Assembly (NCBI GenBank): GCA_029721515.1
Contig: CM056556.1
Coordinates: forward strand, 26,124,169-26,188,168
Source: Synanceia verrucosa
Lineage: Eukaryota; Chordata; Actinopteri; Perciformes; Synanceiidae
Length of the DNA stretch: 64,000 nucleotides
Reading direction: 5' to 3'
The stretch's first letter is position 1. Every line of letters begins with the position of its first letter. Positions 22,504-36,200 of this stretch are shown here, piece after piece. Both the position numbers and the translations under genes were made by a program. The notes under the pieces were generated by a model. The model was not told where the DNA came from. It did not search any database and worked only from the letters and a program-made list of their open reading frames with translations.

Positions 22504-23355
22504 GTGGTAGATAATCTATAAATTTTGGAGGATGGGAGGAGTAAAGATGTAAGGAAAGGATGCAAGTGAGCAAAACAAGGAGACATTTGCTCCCTGTCAC
22601 ACTGAAAATGCTTCTTAGAATAACAGGGAATAATTCAGTTTAATATCAATGTCTTATATGGCTGATCTGAATCTGTATCAGTTAATCTCCTCTGCTAAAT
22701 GTTTTACAGGATACAGTATTAATTCATCACCACACTGAAGTCTGGTTTATTTCAATTTAAAATGTGTGGTGCAGTTTCACTCACAGTGAATGAGAGGTTA
22801 AATCTGCGCATTTATTTTAAAGATTTAAAGTAAAAAACGGTGATCAAAAGGAGGGAATGAAACCATTCGTCTCTCTGTCTTTAGATCACACTACAAATTA
22901 ATCACAGCTCTTCTGTCTAGCTGTCAAAAATCCACCATAACTTGCTTCAAAATGAACATAAAGTGAACATAAAACAGTGAATTATGCTCACTTAGTGTAT
23001 TTTTGTGGACTTGTGGTCCATCCATATAGAAAATGCCCAAAAGGCCTTTAATTCATATCCCTGTAAAAACTCATATTACTTATATATTTTTCTTTACATG
23101 CATTTAAATCAAACGGCTTACATTTTTAGCTAAAATATCTCTGCTAGCATTTCATCAAAAGTCATTAAATTTAGTGCAGACATTCGAGATCCCCAGAGGA
23201 TGAATCCAGCTGACTGTGACGATTCTCTCCAACTGTTGTTGGATGGATTATTGTAATATTTGGTACATATGTCAAACATCATCTTTAGAATTACTTATTT
23301 TTTCATAGCCTGAAATGATATTTTTACAATTGTAAATTGTAATTCTAAATGATAT

Positions 23356-23405
23356 AATTGTGAATTTCTCTGTGAGATGAATAAAGTGTCTATCTACCTA
23401 TCTGA
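23356..23405 (+). repeat. LINE/SINE 3' tail
   Basis: GTGAATTTCTCTGTGAGATG followed by AATAAAGTGTCTATCTACC resembles the very common teleost non-LTR tail (AATAAAGTATCTATCTATC). Only the 3' end is recognisable. Confidence 0.55.
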
Positions 23406-26400
23406 TAATACATAAAATCCATATTTTCCCCAGCTTTATGTACGTTTCGCCTTAAATCATTCAAGTAAAAAAAAAAATGTTTAACAAAAAAAATAAACAG
23501 AGTTGGAGAAGTGATCAGTCCTCTTAGAATAACTTTTCTATCCAATAACCAATCAGCTTCCAGATCACACACCAAGTTAATCTGCCAGCTTTTCATTTTT
23601 AAATAATTTCCAGAAATTTTGCCAAAAATGTGTAAAAATCCAGAATATTTTTTTTCATTCAGGCTGCAAGACAAAAAAATGTTTCACAAGTTTCTGATGA
23701 CTTTCTGTCAGCAGCTCAGAGTGCAGCCTCAGATTCATTTCATCATGTTTTCACTGTTTTCTTTTTTAATCTTTAGGATCTCTGAAAATGTCAAATCTGT
23801 AGAGACAAGATGTTTCAGTTTGTGTTAAACGTGCATCGTTCCTGACGATAAAGAGACAAAAGAGAGACGCTCATTAAGATTTAAATGTACTTTAATTGAT
23901 GATCACCAGGCTGTTTCCCTTTTACAATGAATCTGCATGAGTTCTAGTTTTACCAGTTAGATTTAAAGAGACAGAGATATTGAATATTGCGCTTGAGGAA
24001 GAAAAACAACTCAGATTAATACAATGCAAAAGAGAGAGAGAGAATTAAACAGAACTACTAATACAGTGTCTTCTTAACAACATGTTAATAGGGCAAACAA
24101 TAAAAGCACAGCCCAGTATCATTATCATTATTATTATTATATCACTGTAGGTCATTTCAGTACCAGATAAGACAATTAGCTTTTTTTTCAAATATACCTG
24201 TTTAAAATAGCATTGTGTTTTTTATTATCATTTCCATGTTAAACAATGATACATTCAGGAGTATAACTAAATAAATCACATGCAGAGAGATTAGATGGAC
24301 AGATGACACCATAGTGATGGACTGAAAGATGCTTTTTTGTGTTTTCGTTCTGTATCTTGTCTTGGTTGGAGGAGTAGTTATCAGTTAAAACCAGCGGACA
24401 TGAACTGGTGTCAGAAGGAGGAGGATAGTTTCTTTATTCTTTCCAGAGCGACACGTACAGATCTGTGCTCAGTACAGAAGTGGACGTGTGGCGTAGCAGT
24501 TTGACGTCATTGATGGTTTTTGAGTCTGCATGTGTTTCAAGTCATATTCAGGAGAAGGAGGAAAGGTTTCAGCTGCAGTTCCTACTGTTTCTGTCGTACT
24601 ATTATGGGATGTTGGTCCTAAATCAAACCTCCAGAGCAGGAACCATCATTTGAATGGTATCTGCCCTCCCTAACGTGTTTACGTGAAGGCTGGTGTGGAG
24701 CGTTTTCTTCCTGTTTGTATTGATTTGTTGTTTTGATCCAGCAGCATTCACAAGGTCGTACCACCTCGTTACATACATTCAGAAAAATAGATCTCCTTTA
24801 TAGTGATTCACAGCTTTCTACTGACGCCTTGAGCATCTCAAGGCTGGCTTTTTGGAATCTGCCAACTTAAAAAAAACGTCATTCAAACACTGAACATGCA
24901 CAAGCTTCTTTTTTTTTTTTTGACGTTTCCAGACAGCAGAGAGGTTGAAAAGGGCTTCTTGCTTGTTTATTTTTAATGTTCGCTGTCTGCACGTCTTAAT
25001 GTGCCCTCCAGTTAATGAAACCCTTGTGCACGCTCAGCTGTTTAATGCACAGCCTGCATCACATCCAGATGAAAAACAAAAGACAAGCATGAGATGCATA
25101 TCCAGGCTGACATGTGAAGGGAGGCCAGGCAGAGCGACGAGGCTTTGGAAGATGAGGTATAAGGTAGTGTGAGCACGTTATGAGGTTTACAGGGAAAGGA
25201 AATGGCACTGATCCCGAGTAGACGACGAGCAGACGAGTCTCTCTGCTTTTAGTCGGCAGCAGCCTGACGATCAACCAGCAAACGATGACGCCAACACTTT
25301 GTGAAACCCAAGCCATCGCCCAGCCTGGCCCGTCCCCCGTCCACTCAATACAAAACTAAAGAAAAGCAACAAGCATGTGATGAGCCATGTTGGCAGAAAT
25401 ATATCTCTTATTTAAACAAAAAATAAATAAAAACAAATATTTGCTTGTCGACAACAATTTGGAGAAAATGAAACCAGAATTAAATGTAAATTTGTTACTC
25501 TAAAAATAAAATGAAAATATGTTAAATTAAAACGTGGACTCGTGAATTCGCTGTGTGCGTATGAGCGACTCCTGCTGTGGACGAGCAGGACGACCTTTGA
25601 CCCTGACCCACTGAAAGTCACGAACTGTGCTGCGTTATAAAAACTATAACTCTGTGTGCATCGTATGCTCTCACACACACAAAACCACTGCAAAGACATT
25701 CCTGCTTTATATTTGCATCCAGTACAGTCATAATCATTCATGCTAACCCTATAAATATTACTCTGGGATTAATATTAGGTAAACTGCTTCTTAATAACTA
25801 CGATCTCGTCCCTCGTACGTTATTTTATAATATAATACAGTGAAAAGTGATTTCCTGCTGTCACACTCGCTCTGTGCTTTGACTACAAACACAAGTCAGA
25901 CTGGAAACTCTCAGAAAAGTACATTCCTATTTGGTGCAACTCTTTGCTCGAAGACATTCATGTTTGTTTCAAAGTGGAAATTCAGCATGTGGCCTGAATG
26001 CTGAATTGGATTAAAGTTATCTAGTGCGATATTTCAGAGTGTGGATAGGATTTGTGCGCGTACGAACTGATTGGTCCTTTATTTCAGAGTTGTGTACGTG
26101 GTTTCACCCTGGTTTCTGACTCCACTTCAAAATGGCCGACACGTCCTTAAAACTACGAGCTAAAGGCACATGAACGAAGCCTCCTGTAACACGTGACACT
26201 TTTCCTGAAGAATAACCCCAATAATAAATAGAAATACCGGCTTGTGTTGCTACATTAGTCACAGGCCACTGCTTGTTTCTTCCTCATCGCTTTGTGAGAC
26301 TGACGGACGGTAAAATGTGGCTGAACAGGAGGAAATGACAGATAATGTTGATTAAACCTTCTTCTCAAAACGCTGCCCCATAACTGGCTGCATCATCACA

Positions 26401-26647
26401 AAATATATAATTTATTTAACATAACTCTGTATTGATAGAGACATAAAACATTTACCCTATATACTGGAGTACATTCAACCAACACAGAGCATGATAAAGA
26501 CTGAAAGAGGAACCGTTACATCCAGCAGACGCCTGACTCTGGCTGAAGGAAAAATGAACCCTACGCAGTTTAGAAAGAGTCCGAGCTAAAAGGCGAGCAT
26601 CATGCACCAGCTAAGCCGTGAGAGCCGAGAAGAAAGATGTCAACTGC

Positions 26648-26653
26648 TTTATT
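26648..26653 (-). terminator. Possible MAP1A polyadenylation signal
   Basis: AATAAA on the minus strand about 440 nt past the MAP1A stop. Several other candidates occur further on, and MAP1A 3'UTRs are often longer, so this may be a proximal site or chance. Confidence 0.2.
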
Positions 26654-27092
26654 CGTCTTTTACATAACATCAATTTATCGCGTTAATCCGAAAGCTGCTT
26701 CAGCAAACGATGAGCACAGATGGAAAATAATTGGAAAAAAAAAGTCTACTCTTCTAAAAAAAAACAAAAATCACTGCCAACAATCTTTAATGACTGATTC
26801 AAATTTGGAGAAGTTAGCGAATAAGAACTCGTGTTTGAGCAGTGTTTTGGCACTTCTGTTGCCCTTCATTGTATTTCTGTGTTAATTGTGACTGTAACAG
26901 ATGTTACCTCCATCCTGTCACAGAGCGCACGGACGCAGCGTTTCAGCGAACAGATCTACAGGTGTGTTGAAGCTTTAGCATGTTATGGTTTTCAGCGAGA
27001 GGCTTTGGAGAAGCAGAGCGCTGCTGGCGTTCGCTCTACCTCCAGCAGAACAGATGGAAAGGAGGGGGGAAGCACGGCGAGGCCCGTCAAGC

Positions 27093-27248
27093 TCAGAACT
27101 CGATCTTGCATGCAGGGAAGGACTCGTCCTGCATGACAACGGTGCTGCTGGAGGCCAGGACCATGATGTTCAGGTCCTGCTGCCTCTCATGGGTCTGCTG
27201 GTACCAGTCGCGGGTCACCTCGGTGTCGTGGGTTGGGATCAGAGTCAC
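27093..27248 (-). CDS. map1a: MAP1A terminal exon (DESFPACKIEF)
   Basis: The acceptor TTTCGTCAG precedes GTG ACT CTG. The exon encodes VTLIPTHDTEVTRDWYQQTH, LNIMVLASSSTVVMQDESFP, ACKIEF and the TGA at 27093-27095. It is 51 residues, nearly invariant in the family. Confidence 0.97.
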   Translation of the reverse strand: MTLIPTHDTEVTRDWYQQTHERQQDLNIMVLASSSTVVMQDESFPACKIEF

Positions 27249-30200
27249 CTGACGAAACGAGAGGGGAGATGGTTGAAAGAAGTCAAGGAGGAAAGATAAC
27301 TGGACAAACGGAAGTAGTTTCACTGTTTCACAGGATGCATCAATGAAAGATCTTCTCTAAAAGATGTTACCATTCATGTGGGACTCGTTGTCCCATCTAC
27401 CCTTTATGACTTTTTTTTTTTTAATTAAATTAAAAAAAAAAAACAAAAAAAAAAAACAGCCTTACATTGTGACTTTTCGCTTAATTTTTTTTTACCTATG
27501 ATATCGTGACTAATTTTCATAAAATTTTCAACATACAATAGTATCCATGAAAAACTTTTTCAAGTTTTCCACATCCTCCACACTGACTTTTTTCTTAAAA
27601 TTTCGACGTGCAATTCTACAACTATTTTTGTTTGTTTTTTTGAAAGCCATACAACAACTTTTTCATAACGTTTTAAACATACTATACTATGACTTTTTTT
27701 CATGGGCTTTTCAACACATTATGATTTTTATGGCATTTTTTCATTATATTTGTCTTTTCTGAAAAAAAAAAATCAACACACTATTTTTCATGGAATTTTC
27801 AAATGATACTACTGTATTCATTAAATGAATAAATTTCTGTCAGATTATAACATGTTTTTTTTTTCATTCACTTTTGACATATACTATGTCTGATTTTGCA
27901 TATTTTTTGACAAACTATACTATGACTTTTTTCATGGAATTTTCATCATACTCTGACATGATGTTTTGACTGTTTATATCTTTTCTAAATGTTTAAACTG
28001 TTTTTCATACATTTTTCAACATACAACACTATTCATGACATTTTCGACATATTAATATGTCAATATTAGATACTATTCATTAATTTTTTTACATATTATA
28101 CTGTGACTATTTTTTCATAAATTTTCAACGTGCTCTCCTATTTATTACTTGACTATTTATTGGTCTTAAATAACCGTTTGCCTTTTTTTCAACAGACTCT
28201 ACTTTTCTCAATATTTTCTTTTGACAAACGATACCATGACAACATGCTATATGGTATATTATATTTATAGCATGCATTTTCATGAAATCTTCAACATACC
28301 ATATCATGATTTTTTTTTTTTAGATATACAAAACTAAACTTTCTTCATGATTTTTTTTTCAACATTCTACACAGGGACTAGGGCGGCACGTTGGTGTAGT
28401 GGTTAGTATTGTTGCCTCACAGCAAGAAGGTACCGGGTTCAAATCGGGGCGAGGGCCTTTCTGTGTGGAGTTTGCATGTTCTCCTCATGTCTGCGTGGGT
28501 TCTCTCTGGTACTCTGGCTTCCTCCCACCATCCAAAAACATGCATGGGGATTAGGTTCATTGGCTAATTTAAATTGACCGTAGGTGTGAATGTGAGTGTG
28601 AGTGGTTGTCTGTCTCTGTGTGTCCTGTGATGAACTGGACACTTGTCCAGGGTGTACCCTGCCTTCTGCCCTAAGACAGCTGGGATAGGCTCCAGCCCCC
28701 CCACGACCCTATGAGGATAAGCGGTAGATAATGGATGGATGGATACACAGGGACTTTTTATGGAATTTTGGCCATATTATACTATGATGTTTTTATGATG
28801 TTTTTTGACTATGTCTACGTTTTTTCTATAACTTTGACTTTTTTGACATGGCCATTTTTTTTATTGAGTTTTCAACATACTATACAATGACATTTTTCAT
28901 TGTTTTCAACATCCTACATTATGACAATTTTTCATGAAATTATTGACACACTATGACTATTTTTCATGTCAACATATGATACTCTTGATTAAATTTTTCA
29001 CATGCAAAACTATGACTATTTTTCAAGAAATTTTCAACAAACTATACAATGACTTTTTCACTGAGTGTTCAACTCTATAAAAACTTTTTCAACAAACTTC
29101 AAGCACGTCAACATTTTCAACAGAGGATACAATGACTATTTTTAATTCAATTTTCAACATGTTAGACTATGTTAGACTATTTTTATGGAATCTTGACGGC
29201 TGCTCTGTCAAATTTGACCCATATCTATTAAAATGGATTTTCGATCCACCAGTGAGGGTGAAAACATGGACAGTGATGGTTTTAGGGAATCTTGAAACTG
29301 TACATGTCACGTCTGTAATACATGCTCTCACCCTGTATGGTCGCCTGTTCTGTGGGGACACTGACTGACTGATGAAGGGAAATACCTGTAAATTGGAGCC
29401 CCACTGAGCTTTGCCCTCCAGCAGAGCGTCCAGGACTCCACGGCTGGGCTCTCCACTGCCAGCGTCGTTCCCGCTCACTACGTAGTATGCAGCTCGCACT
29501 CGCTTGAAGAATTCCTGGTCCACGTTTTTGGCACTGCAGTGGTTGGGCACATAGGCCAGGTCGACATAGATAGGTGGTCCAGGGGGAACGGCCGAGCTAG
29601 CTTTCTGGGAGTTGTTAGCTGGAGGTAAGCAAAGATATGAAGCATCATTAGAGAGCGAGAACAGGATTTGTGCTGCAGTGTGCAAAGATGTTAACACACC
29701 TGAACTGCTCTTGACACCATTGACCAAGCCTTTCCCCGGGTTGAGGATCTCAGTCCTGGAGCCTTGGGTCTCAGACATCTTCATCAGCCTGGAATTTCTG
29801 TCTGTGTCCTTCCTTTTGAGGGAGGCTGATCGAGGTGAGCTGGAGTCCTTGGAGGTCTGCTTCACTGGAGTAGAGGACCTCTTTCTGACTTCACCCTTAC
29901 GAGCAGGGGAGGCCGACTTGGGTTTGCCCTTTCGTAGGCTCTTGGTGGTCTTGTGCTCCTTTTTCAGAAGTTTTTCTGTGCTGCTGTGATCATTGAGGAG
30001 AGCCTCTGGATCTATCATGCACACATCTGGGTGTGGAGGGTGGGGATGAGGGTCCTTTATTGGGGTGGGAGGTGGGTCATGAGTCTTCTGATGGTGACCC
30101 CCCCCAGCTCCAGATAATTTGTCCACTGGTAGATGTTCAGCATCTTCGTCCGAGTCCAGATTTCCCTCAGCTGTTATGGACGGACACTCCTCGGTTTCTG

Positions 30201-33200
30201 GAGGGACGTCAGAGTCGGACTGTGAAGGCAACGACTCGCTTGCTGATGTCGGAGGTGTTTCCTCTCCAGCTAATGTGACAGCCAAACCAGACGACATGGC
30301 ACCTGGCAACTGATGCGACCCCTGCCCCTGTTCAGCGTCTCCATGGTAACTCTGGGTGTGGTGTCGTCTCTGCTTATGCGACCTCCTTTTCACAGAGTGT
30401 TGCTCCTGATCGTCCTCGTCCCCTTCCTGAGAGTGGTCACTATGGTCGTCCTCCTCGCCCTCGCCCTCATCACTGGACAGCTGATGAGGACTCGGGTTGA
30501 TGAACGATGGAGAGAGTTCTCCTCTGCGATGTTTGTATTCGCAGGAGGAATAGCCTGGAGGCGAGGCAGAGGAGGAGGAGGCGCCGGTGTTCAGGTCAGA
30601 GGGACGATCAGCCCTGGTGGCTCCTTTGCTCGATGCTTCTGTGTGACAGGTATCCTTTGAGGAGGACATAGAGGCACTGTGGACAGTAGTCATCCATTCC
30701 ATCGCCTCCATCGCCTCCTCTTCCTCCTCATCCTCATCCCCATAACCTGGAGGAGGGACACTTGGGCAGTCTTCTGGCTTCTGTAGTAGCTCCCAATCAG
30801 ATATGCTGCTCTTCCTCCTGACCTCTAATCTCTCTGGTGGCTTCTCTAACAAGCTTTTCTCATCCACTCCTGCCTCTCCTTTCTGACCATATTCTGATTT
30901 TTCACACATCTTTGGATCAGCTGTTGATTTTGTCTCCTCTGTGCCGTCTTTACACAACTTTTCCTCCAGTTTCTGCTTGAATTCACTGTCTTTAGGAGCC
31001 TCTATCTTCTCATCTTTTTCTGAAATCTTTGCATCCTCCTTCAAAGGTGCATTTGTCTTTTCCTCTTTTTGTGTTTTGTCCTTTTCCTCTATAGCCTCCT
31101 CTGTTTTGGACACATCTGTCGTGGCACATGTGGTTTTGCTAGCTCCACAGTCACCCAGTGAAGTAAGTGAAGCTGTGGGTTGAGATGTTTCCATCACCAA
31201 GTCAGGTTTAGACACAACAGTAGCGGAGGTGATGGTGACTGTCTTCGTCTCTGTGGACTGTGTGGTACTTTTTACCACATACGACTCAGTTATTGATGAA
31301 AAACTCTCCTTTTGTTCAGCCTCTTTAACTTTTTGACATTCGATACGACATGGTAGGGTGCTGTCCTCCATCTCAAGTGTAACAGGCTCCTCATCTTCTG
31401 AAGAGTGCTTGTCAGAAGACTCAGCCCTTTGGAGGGGAGAGACATCAAAGTGAGCCTCTTCTGATGTGGATACACTCTCTGACACCTTCACTGGTTCAGG
31501 TCTTTGTAAAGATGCTGTGGCGGATGTTGTCCTCTCTGTTTCTATCCTATAATCAGTGCTGGACTTTGTTTCCACTTCAGGCTTTGCAGAACCACTTTGC
31601 TCCTCAGTCTGTTTGGCCTCGGTAGACAAGCCTGCAGATGACGGTTTGGTCTCTTCAAACAGGCCAGGTGCAGACACTGCTGCAGGTTTGGTCGTCACCT
31701 CCATGTACTCGTCTCTCTGAAACCCTACAAAGTAAGAGTCTTTAGACTGTGATGTCAGAGGTGCTGCAGAGCTTGATATAGTTGTGGATGTTTTGTCTCC
31801 AGACTGTTGACTCAAAGGGGCTGAAGTTGAGGCTGAGGATGAGTAAGTGTATGATGTGGACGAGTATGTTGAAGTAGAGTATGTTAAGGTGGTGTATGTG
31901 CAGGGCGATGAAGCAGTTTCATGTTTTTCAGTGACAGCTGTGGTCTGCCTTTCATCTGGGCTTCGCTCTTGTTCGTCTCTTGGGCTGTGATATTTATCAT
32001 CACTTAGCTTGGAGGTGTCTGAGAGCATCATGGTTTGGTTTTTATCTTCAGTCAATCCTACTTGGCTCCCCTCACTATAAAAATGCTCAGAATAACCTCC
32101 AGATCTACTCTGTCCGATGTCGGCATAGCCACCTGTTGGCGGAGGGGATGGACTAGATGTAGTCTTGGACCTGGACTCTGAATGGACAGGTGACAAACCA
32201 CTGGCTGTCAAGCTACTTGTGGATGTTGGTTGACAAGGTTCCTTTTTCAAAAAGCTTGGCGATAGTGACACTTCCTCGTCATCTCTTTTTTTTGGCTCTA
32301 GTACTTCATAAGAGGTAAATTCCTCTGCCGAAGACAACCTTCTCTTTGTGGTTGGTTCAGGACACAGATGCTTTCTCTCTGTGTCCTCTGCTTTCTGTAT
32401 TTCAGGAGGTTTTGGTGCATCTGATGCGGAGGAACTGCTTTCGTCTATTTGGTGAGCCCTTAGGTCTGGTAACAGAGTTGTTCTACCTACATCTTCACTC
32501 TTTAGCTCAGAACCTTTAGATGTGGCTGAATCATCGTCTTTGGACGGTGTTTTTTTACTTGGATCCTGCTGGTCTGAGGATGAGGTCTCAGATTTTGGCT
32601 TACAGACTGTTTCTTCTCTCAGGAAGCTTGAATCAGGCAGCTCAGACTTCTCATTTGAGACCTGAACCTCTGCTATCGTAGCACTAAAATCAGAGCTACG
32701 TCTGCACATTTCTTTTTCAGACTGTTCTCTGGCACCTTTTTCCATATCTACATCACTCAACTCCTCCTCATCTTCGTCCTCCTCATCTTCGTCTTCATCA
32801 TCATCAACATTGAAATCTTCTCCCTCTACAATTAACCTCTTATCTATCAGGCTCTCTTTCCCATCAGGGAAGTCCAACATGGATTTACAAGAGGCAGAGC
32901 TGCTGATTTGACTGTTTTCAGATGCCAAAACATTGTCGTCTATTTCCTGTCCTGAAAACGTGGCATCAGTCGCAGTCCTTGTATCACGTGAACTCTCCTC
33001 CTTCTCTAAAGGTGATGCTTGCTGAGGTAAAATGTCTTTTTCTGCAGGTGAACGTCGACCAGATGGAGATCCCTCTCTTTCACGATCAGAGCTCTCCATT
33101 TTGTCTTTGAGCCCCTCGGCACATTTTTCTTTCTCTTTTTCTGTTCTTCTGTTTTCTGTGAAATCCCCAGAAGCTACAGGAGCAGCTGAAACTTGGGTAC

Positions 33201-36200
33201 TGACACCTGATGATGACATGGCTGTTGACTGAACATCAGCACTAGTAGAAAGAGTATCACTTTGTACTGCTGCAGCTGCACCTTCCTTCATGACCTCTTT
33301 CTCTGATTTCTCAGGTTTATCCTCTTTGGGACTGAAACAGTAAGACTGTGCAGCCTGGGACAATTTGTTATCTTGCATGTCTATGGATGAGAAGCTCTTA
33401 TCGACACCAGGTGCATCTGGTCTTTCTTCTCTCTCACTTTCCTCCTCTTGGCCTTTCTCTTTGTCTTCGTATTTAGGAGAGGCACTTTGACTGTGGTGGC
33501 TGCTTCTCTCACTCTCTGTGAGGGACACTGGACTGTAGTCCACTCTGCTGAAGGACAGAGGCTCTTCTTTGTACTGATCATCCAGGAGGAACATGGCTCC
33601 TCCAGCCTCTGTGTGGCTCGCTCTTCTGTTATCATCGATGCCCATATCAGAGGTGGGATCGTAACCTAAAGAAATTTCGCTTTCTTCTCTTGAATCCAAC
33701 TCATGATCCTTTGGAATGGGCTTTTCGTATGGATCATACTTGGACACACCAAAGGTTTGCTTTTCATCCCTGAGGCCTCCGCTGACAGTGACCTTCTCTG
33801 CAGTGTCTGCTTTCACTACTTTACTGGTGTCCTCAGAATCCAACATGAAATATGAACAAGGCTGTGATAATCCTGGAGAAGCCAAATCTCGCTCTCCTTC
33901 CATCTCCCTCTCTGCTTCCTTTCCTGGTTTCTCGTCTGGCTTTGTCTTTTCTGTGGCACTTGTCGGGGACGTTTGCTTGTCTTGATGTGGTGTTTCCTCC
34001 ACACTGGACTGGCTCTCAGTACTCGAGAGGGTGGAGCTCCTGACTTGACTGTCAGTGCTCGATACTGCTGACAACACAGGCCTTTGCTCGCTGGAGTCTG
34101 ACATCGGATCTGGTTTCGTCGTGTGGAAATCAGAAGCTGTTTCCTGTTTGGGAAGAAAGGATGTCATCACCTCAAAGGAGGGCTCTGGCTTGGCGAGCGG
34201 TGCAGCTGTGCTTTCTGTTTTCACTACATCAGGTGAAAGTTGGGCTTCTTCTTTGCCCAGATCTTTGCCGTCTTCATCAATAGAGGGCTCCTGCATCGTG
34301 AGTGTTGGTATGATCACTGTGGTCTGCTCTGGTCTTGCAGATTTAATTTGGTCACTTGTCTGTGGTTTTTGAGATGAGGGCAGACCTGCAGACACGAGGT
34401 CATGTTCAGATTTCCTTGGCTCCACTGACAAAGGTCTGGAACCTGCTCCTCCCATACAAATGTCCTCCTCCTCTTCATCTTCTCGATCTTCATCAGAGGA
34501 CTGAACCACAAACGCAGGTTTATAATCTGACTTGGATGCCATGGCTGCGTCTCCTGGTCCCATCTGTGCAGCTTGTTTAACAGCTTTGTCCAGGTCTTTC
34601 TCCTGTAGCTCCTCTTTCTCCCACTTCTCCTCTTTGGTGTGATCTGCATCAAAGGAGTCTTTCTCCATTATCTCATCTGTTTTCTTCTCTTTTTCTTTCA
34701 TCATCTTTTTATCTTCTTCTGGCTTTGTCTTTTCATTTTTGGCATCATCAGTCTCATAAGTATATTCTTTTTCTTGTTCTTTTTCCATTTTCTGCTCTTT
34801 GCTCAGTTCAGCAACATGTGTGTCGTCTTTTTCTTTTTCCATCTTTTCTTCTTGACTAATAAGGACATTTGCTTCTTTATCTTGCTCTTTGTTCTCTTCC
34901 TGGATGTGGCTAAGCGACACGCTAATGTCATCTTTCACTAGCTCCAGGTCTTCCCTTGATGGAGGTGCAGAGGTGTCTTGCTGCATGTCTCTTGATGAAA
35001 GCTTATCAGTGGTTTCTCCATGTGTAGGTTGATCACTAACGCCACAGATTTCATCCTTTTTAGATTTGTCCTCCACCAGGGTCTGAAGCGCAGGAAGCTC
35101 TAGCTCTTTTCTATCATCTTTCTTAGATTGAGACTCAAAAGGATCGTCATCCTTCCCTTTTTTCTCATCTTTGGTGCTAGGTTTAGTGTACTCCTCCTTC
35201 TCTGGCTCCTGTTTGATGGATTCAGCTTCACAACTGGCCTGTTTGACTTCGACCTTGATGGTTTCAACTTCAGATGACTCTTTGTGTTGCTCAGCACTGG
35301 AGCCTGTGTCTTTCTCCTTTTTTGTCTCATCTTTTTCACTTTCTTTATCCTTAATTTCCTCCTGCATCACTTTGTCATCAGTGATATCAGCCTTCTCGTG
35401 CCCTTTAACCTGTTGCATGGTTATCTTTTTGTCACTTTTTTCTACTCCTTTGTCTTCATTCTGCTCCTTTAAAGGTAAAAAATCTGAACTTGTGTCTTTC
35501 TCTTTTTCCATTTCCATTCCTTTATCACAAATTTCATCTTTTGGGGTGTCTTTTGCTTCAGATGTAACATGTTTTAACTCTGCAGCAGTGTCTTTGCTTT
35601 CTTCCTTCTTGGTAGGTTTGATACCTGAAGTTTCATCCTTAATTATTACTGAATCTTGTTCTTCCTTGATGGGTTTGATAGCAACACTATGATGTTCAAT
35701 TAACACTTCTTTCTTAGTGAAAGTTTCCTCCTTATCCGCTGGCTTGTCCTTTTCTTCCTTTATCATTGATTTGACAGCACAAGTATCTTCACTGACTTCT
35801 TTCTCCTTCTCGTCTTTCACGGTGGGTTTAATAACAAATTCATCCATGGATGTTTTAACAGAGGAAATATATTTGCTCCTCATCACTTCCTCTTCCTCCA
35901 TCTTGGCAGGTTTGACAGCAGAAGTGATGTGTTTGTTTGTGTCTTGCTCTTTTCCGTCCTCCATGACTGGTTTATCAGCATCTTTAAGGATCTCTTTTGT
36001 CTCTGCCTTGCTTGATGACAACTCATCATCTTTACATACTTTTACATGCTCTTCTTTCATCTGGGTGAATTGGATGGCAGCAGTGTCCTCTTTGCTTGTT
36101 GGTTTCACAGGTGAAGCATCATCCAGTTTGTCTTTTTCCTGTGCCTTGGTCATTTTTACAGCTGTATCATCTTTACTCATTTCTTCCTTTTTATCTTGTT

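Larger units (their letters stand above)
16990..27092. other. Convergent intergenic/3'UTR interval between PPIP5K1 and MAP1A
   Basis: About 10 kb with no supported coding exon. It must contain the 3'UTR of PPIP5K1 (left) and of MAP1A (right). It holds the MITE, GGA, pyrimidine, TCTA/TCTG and LINE-tail repeats listed separately. The part next to MAP1A (about 23.9-27.1 kb) has few repeats, as expected of a long 3'UTR. Confidence 0.6.

Noticed and set aside
21986..22514. Long YLSVYLSI-type open frames
   Set aside because: Pure translation of the TCTA/TCTG array, open in several frames, with no start context or homology.
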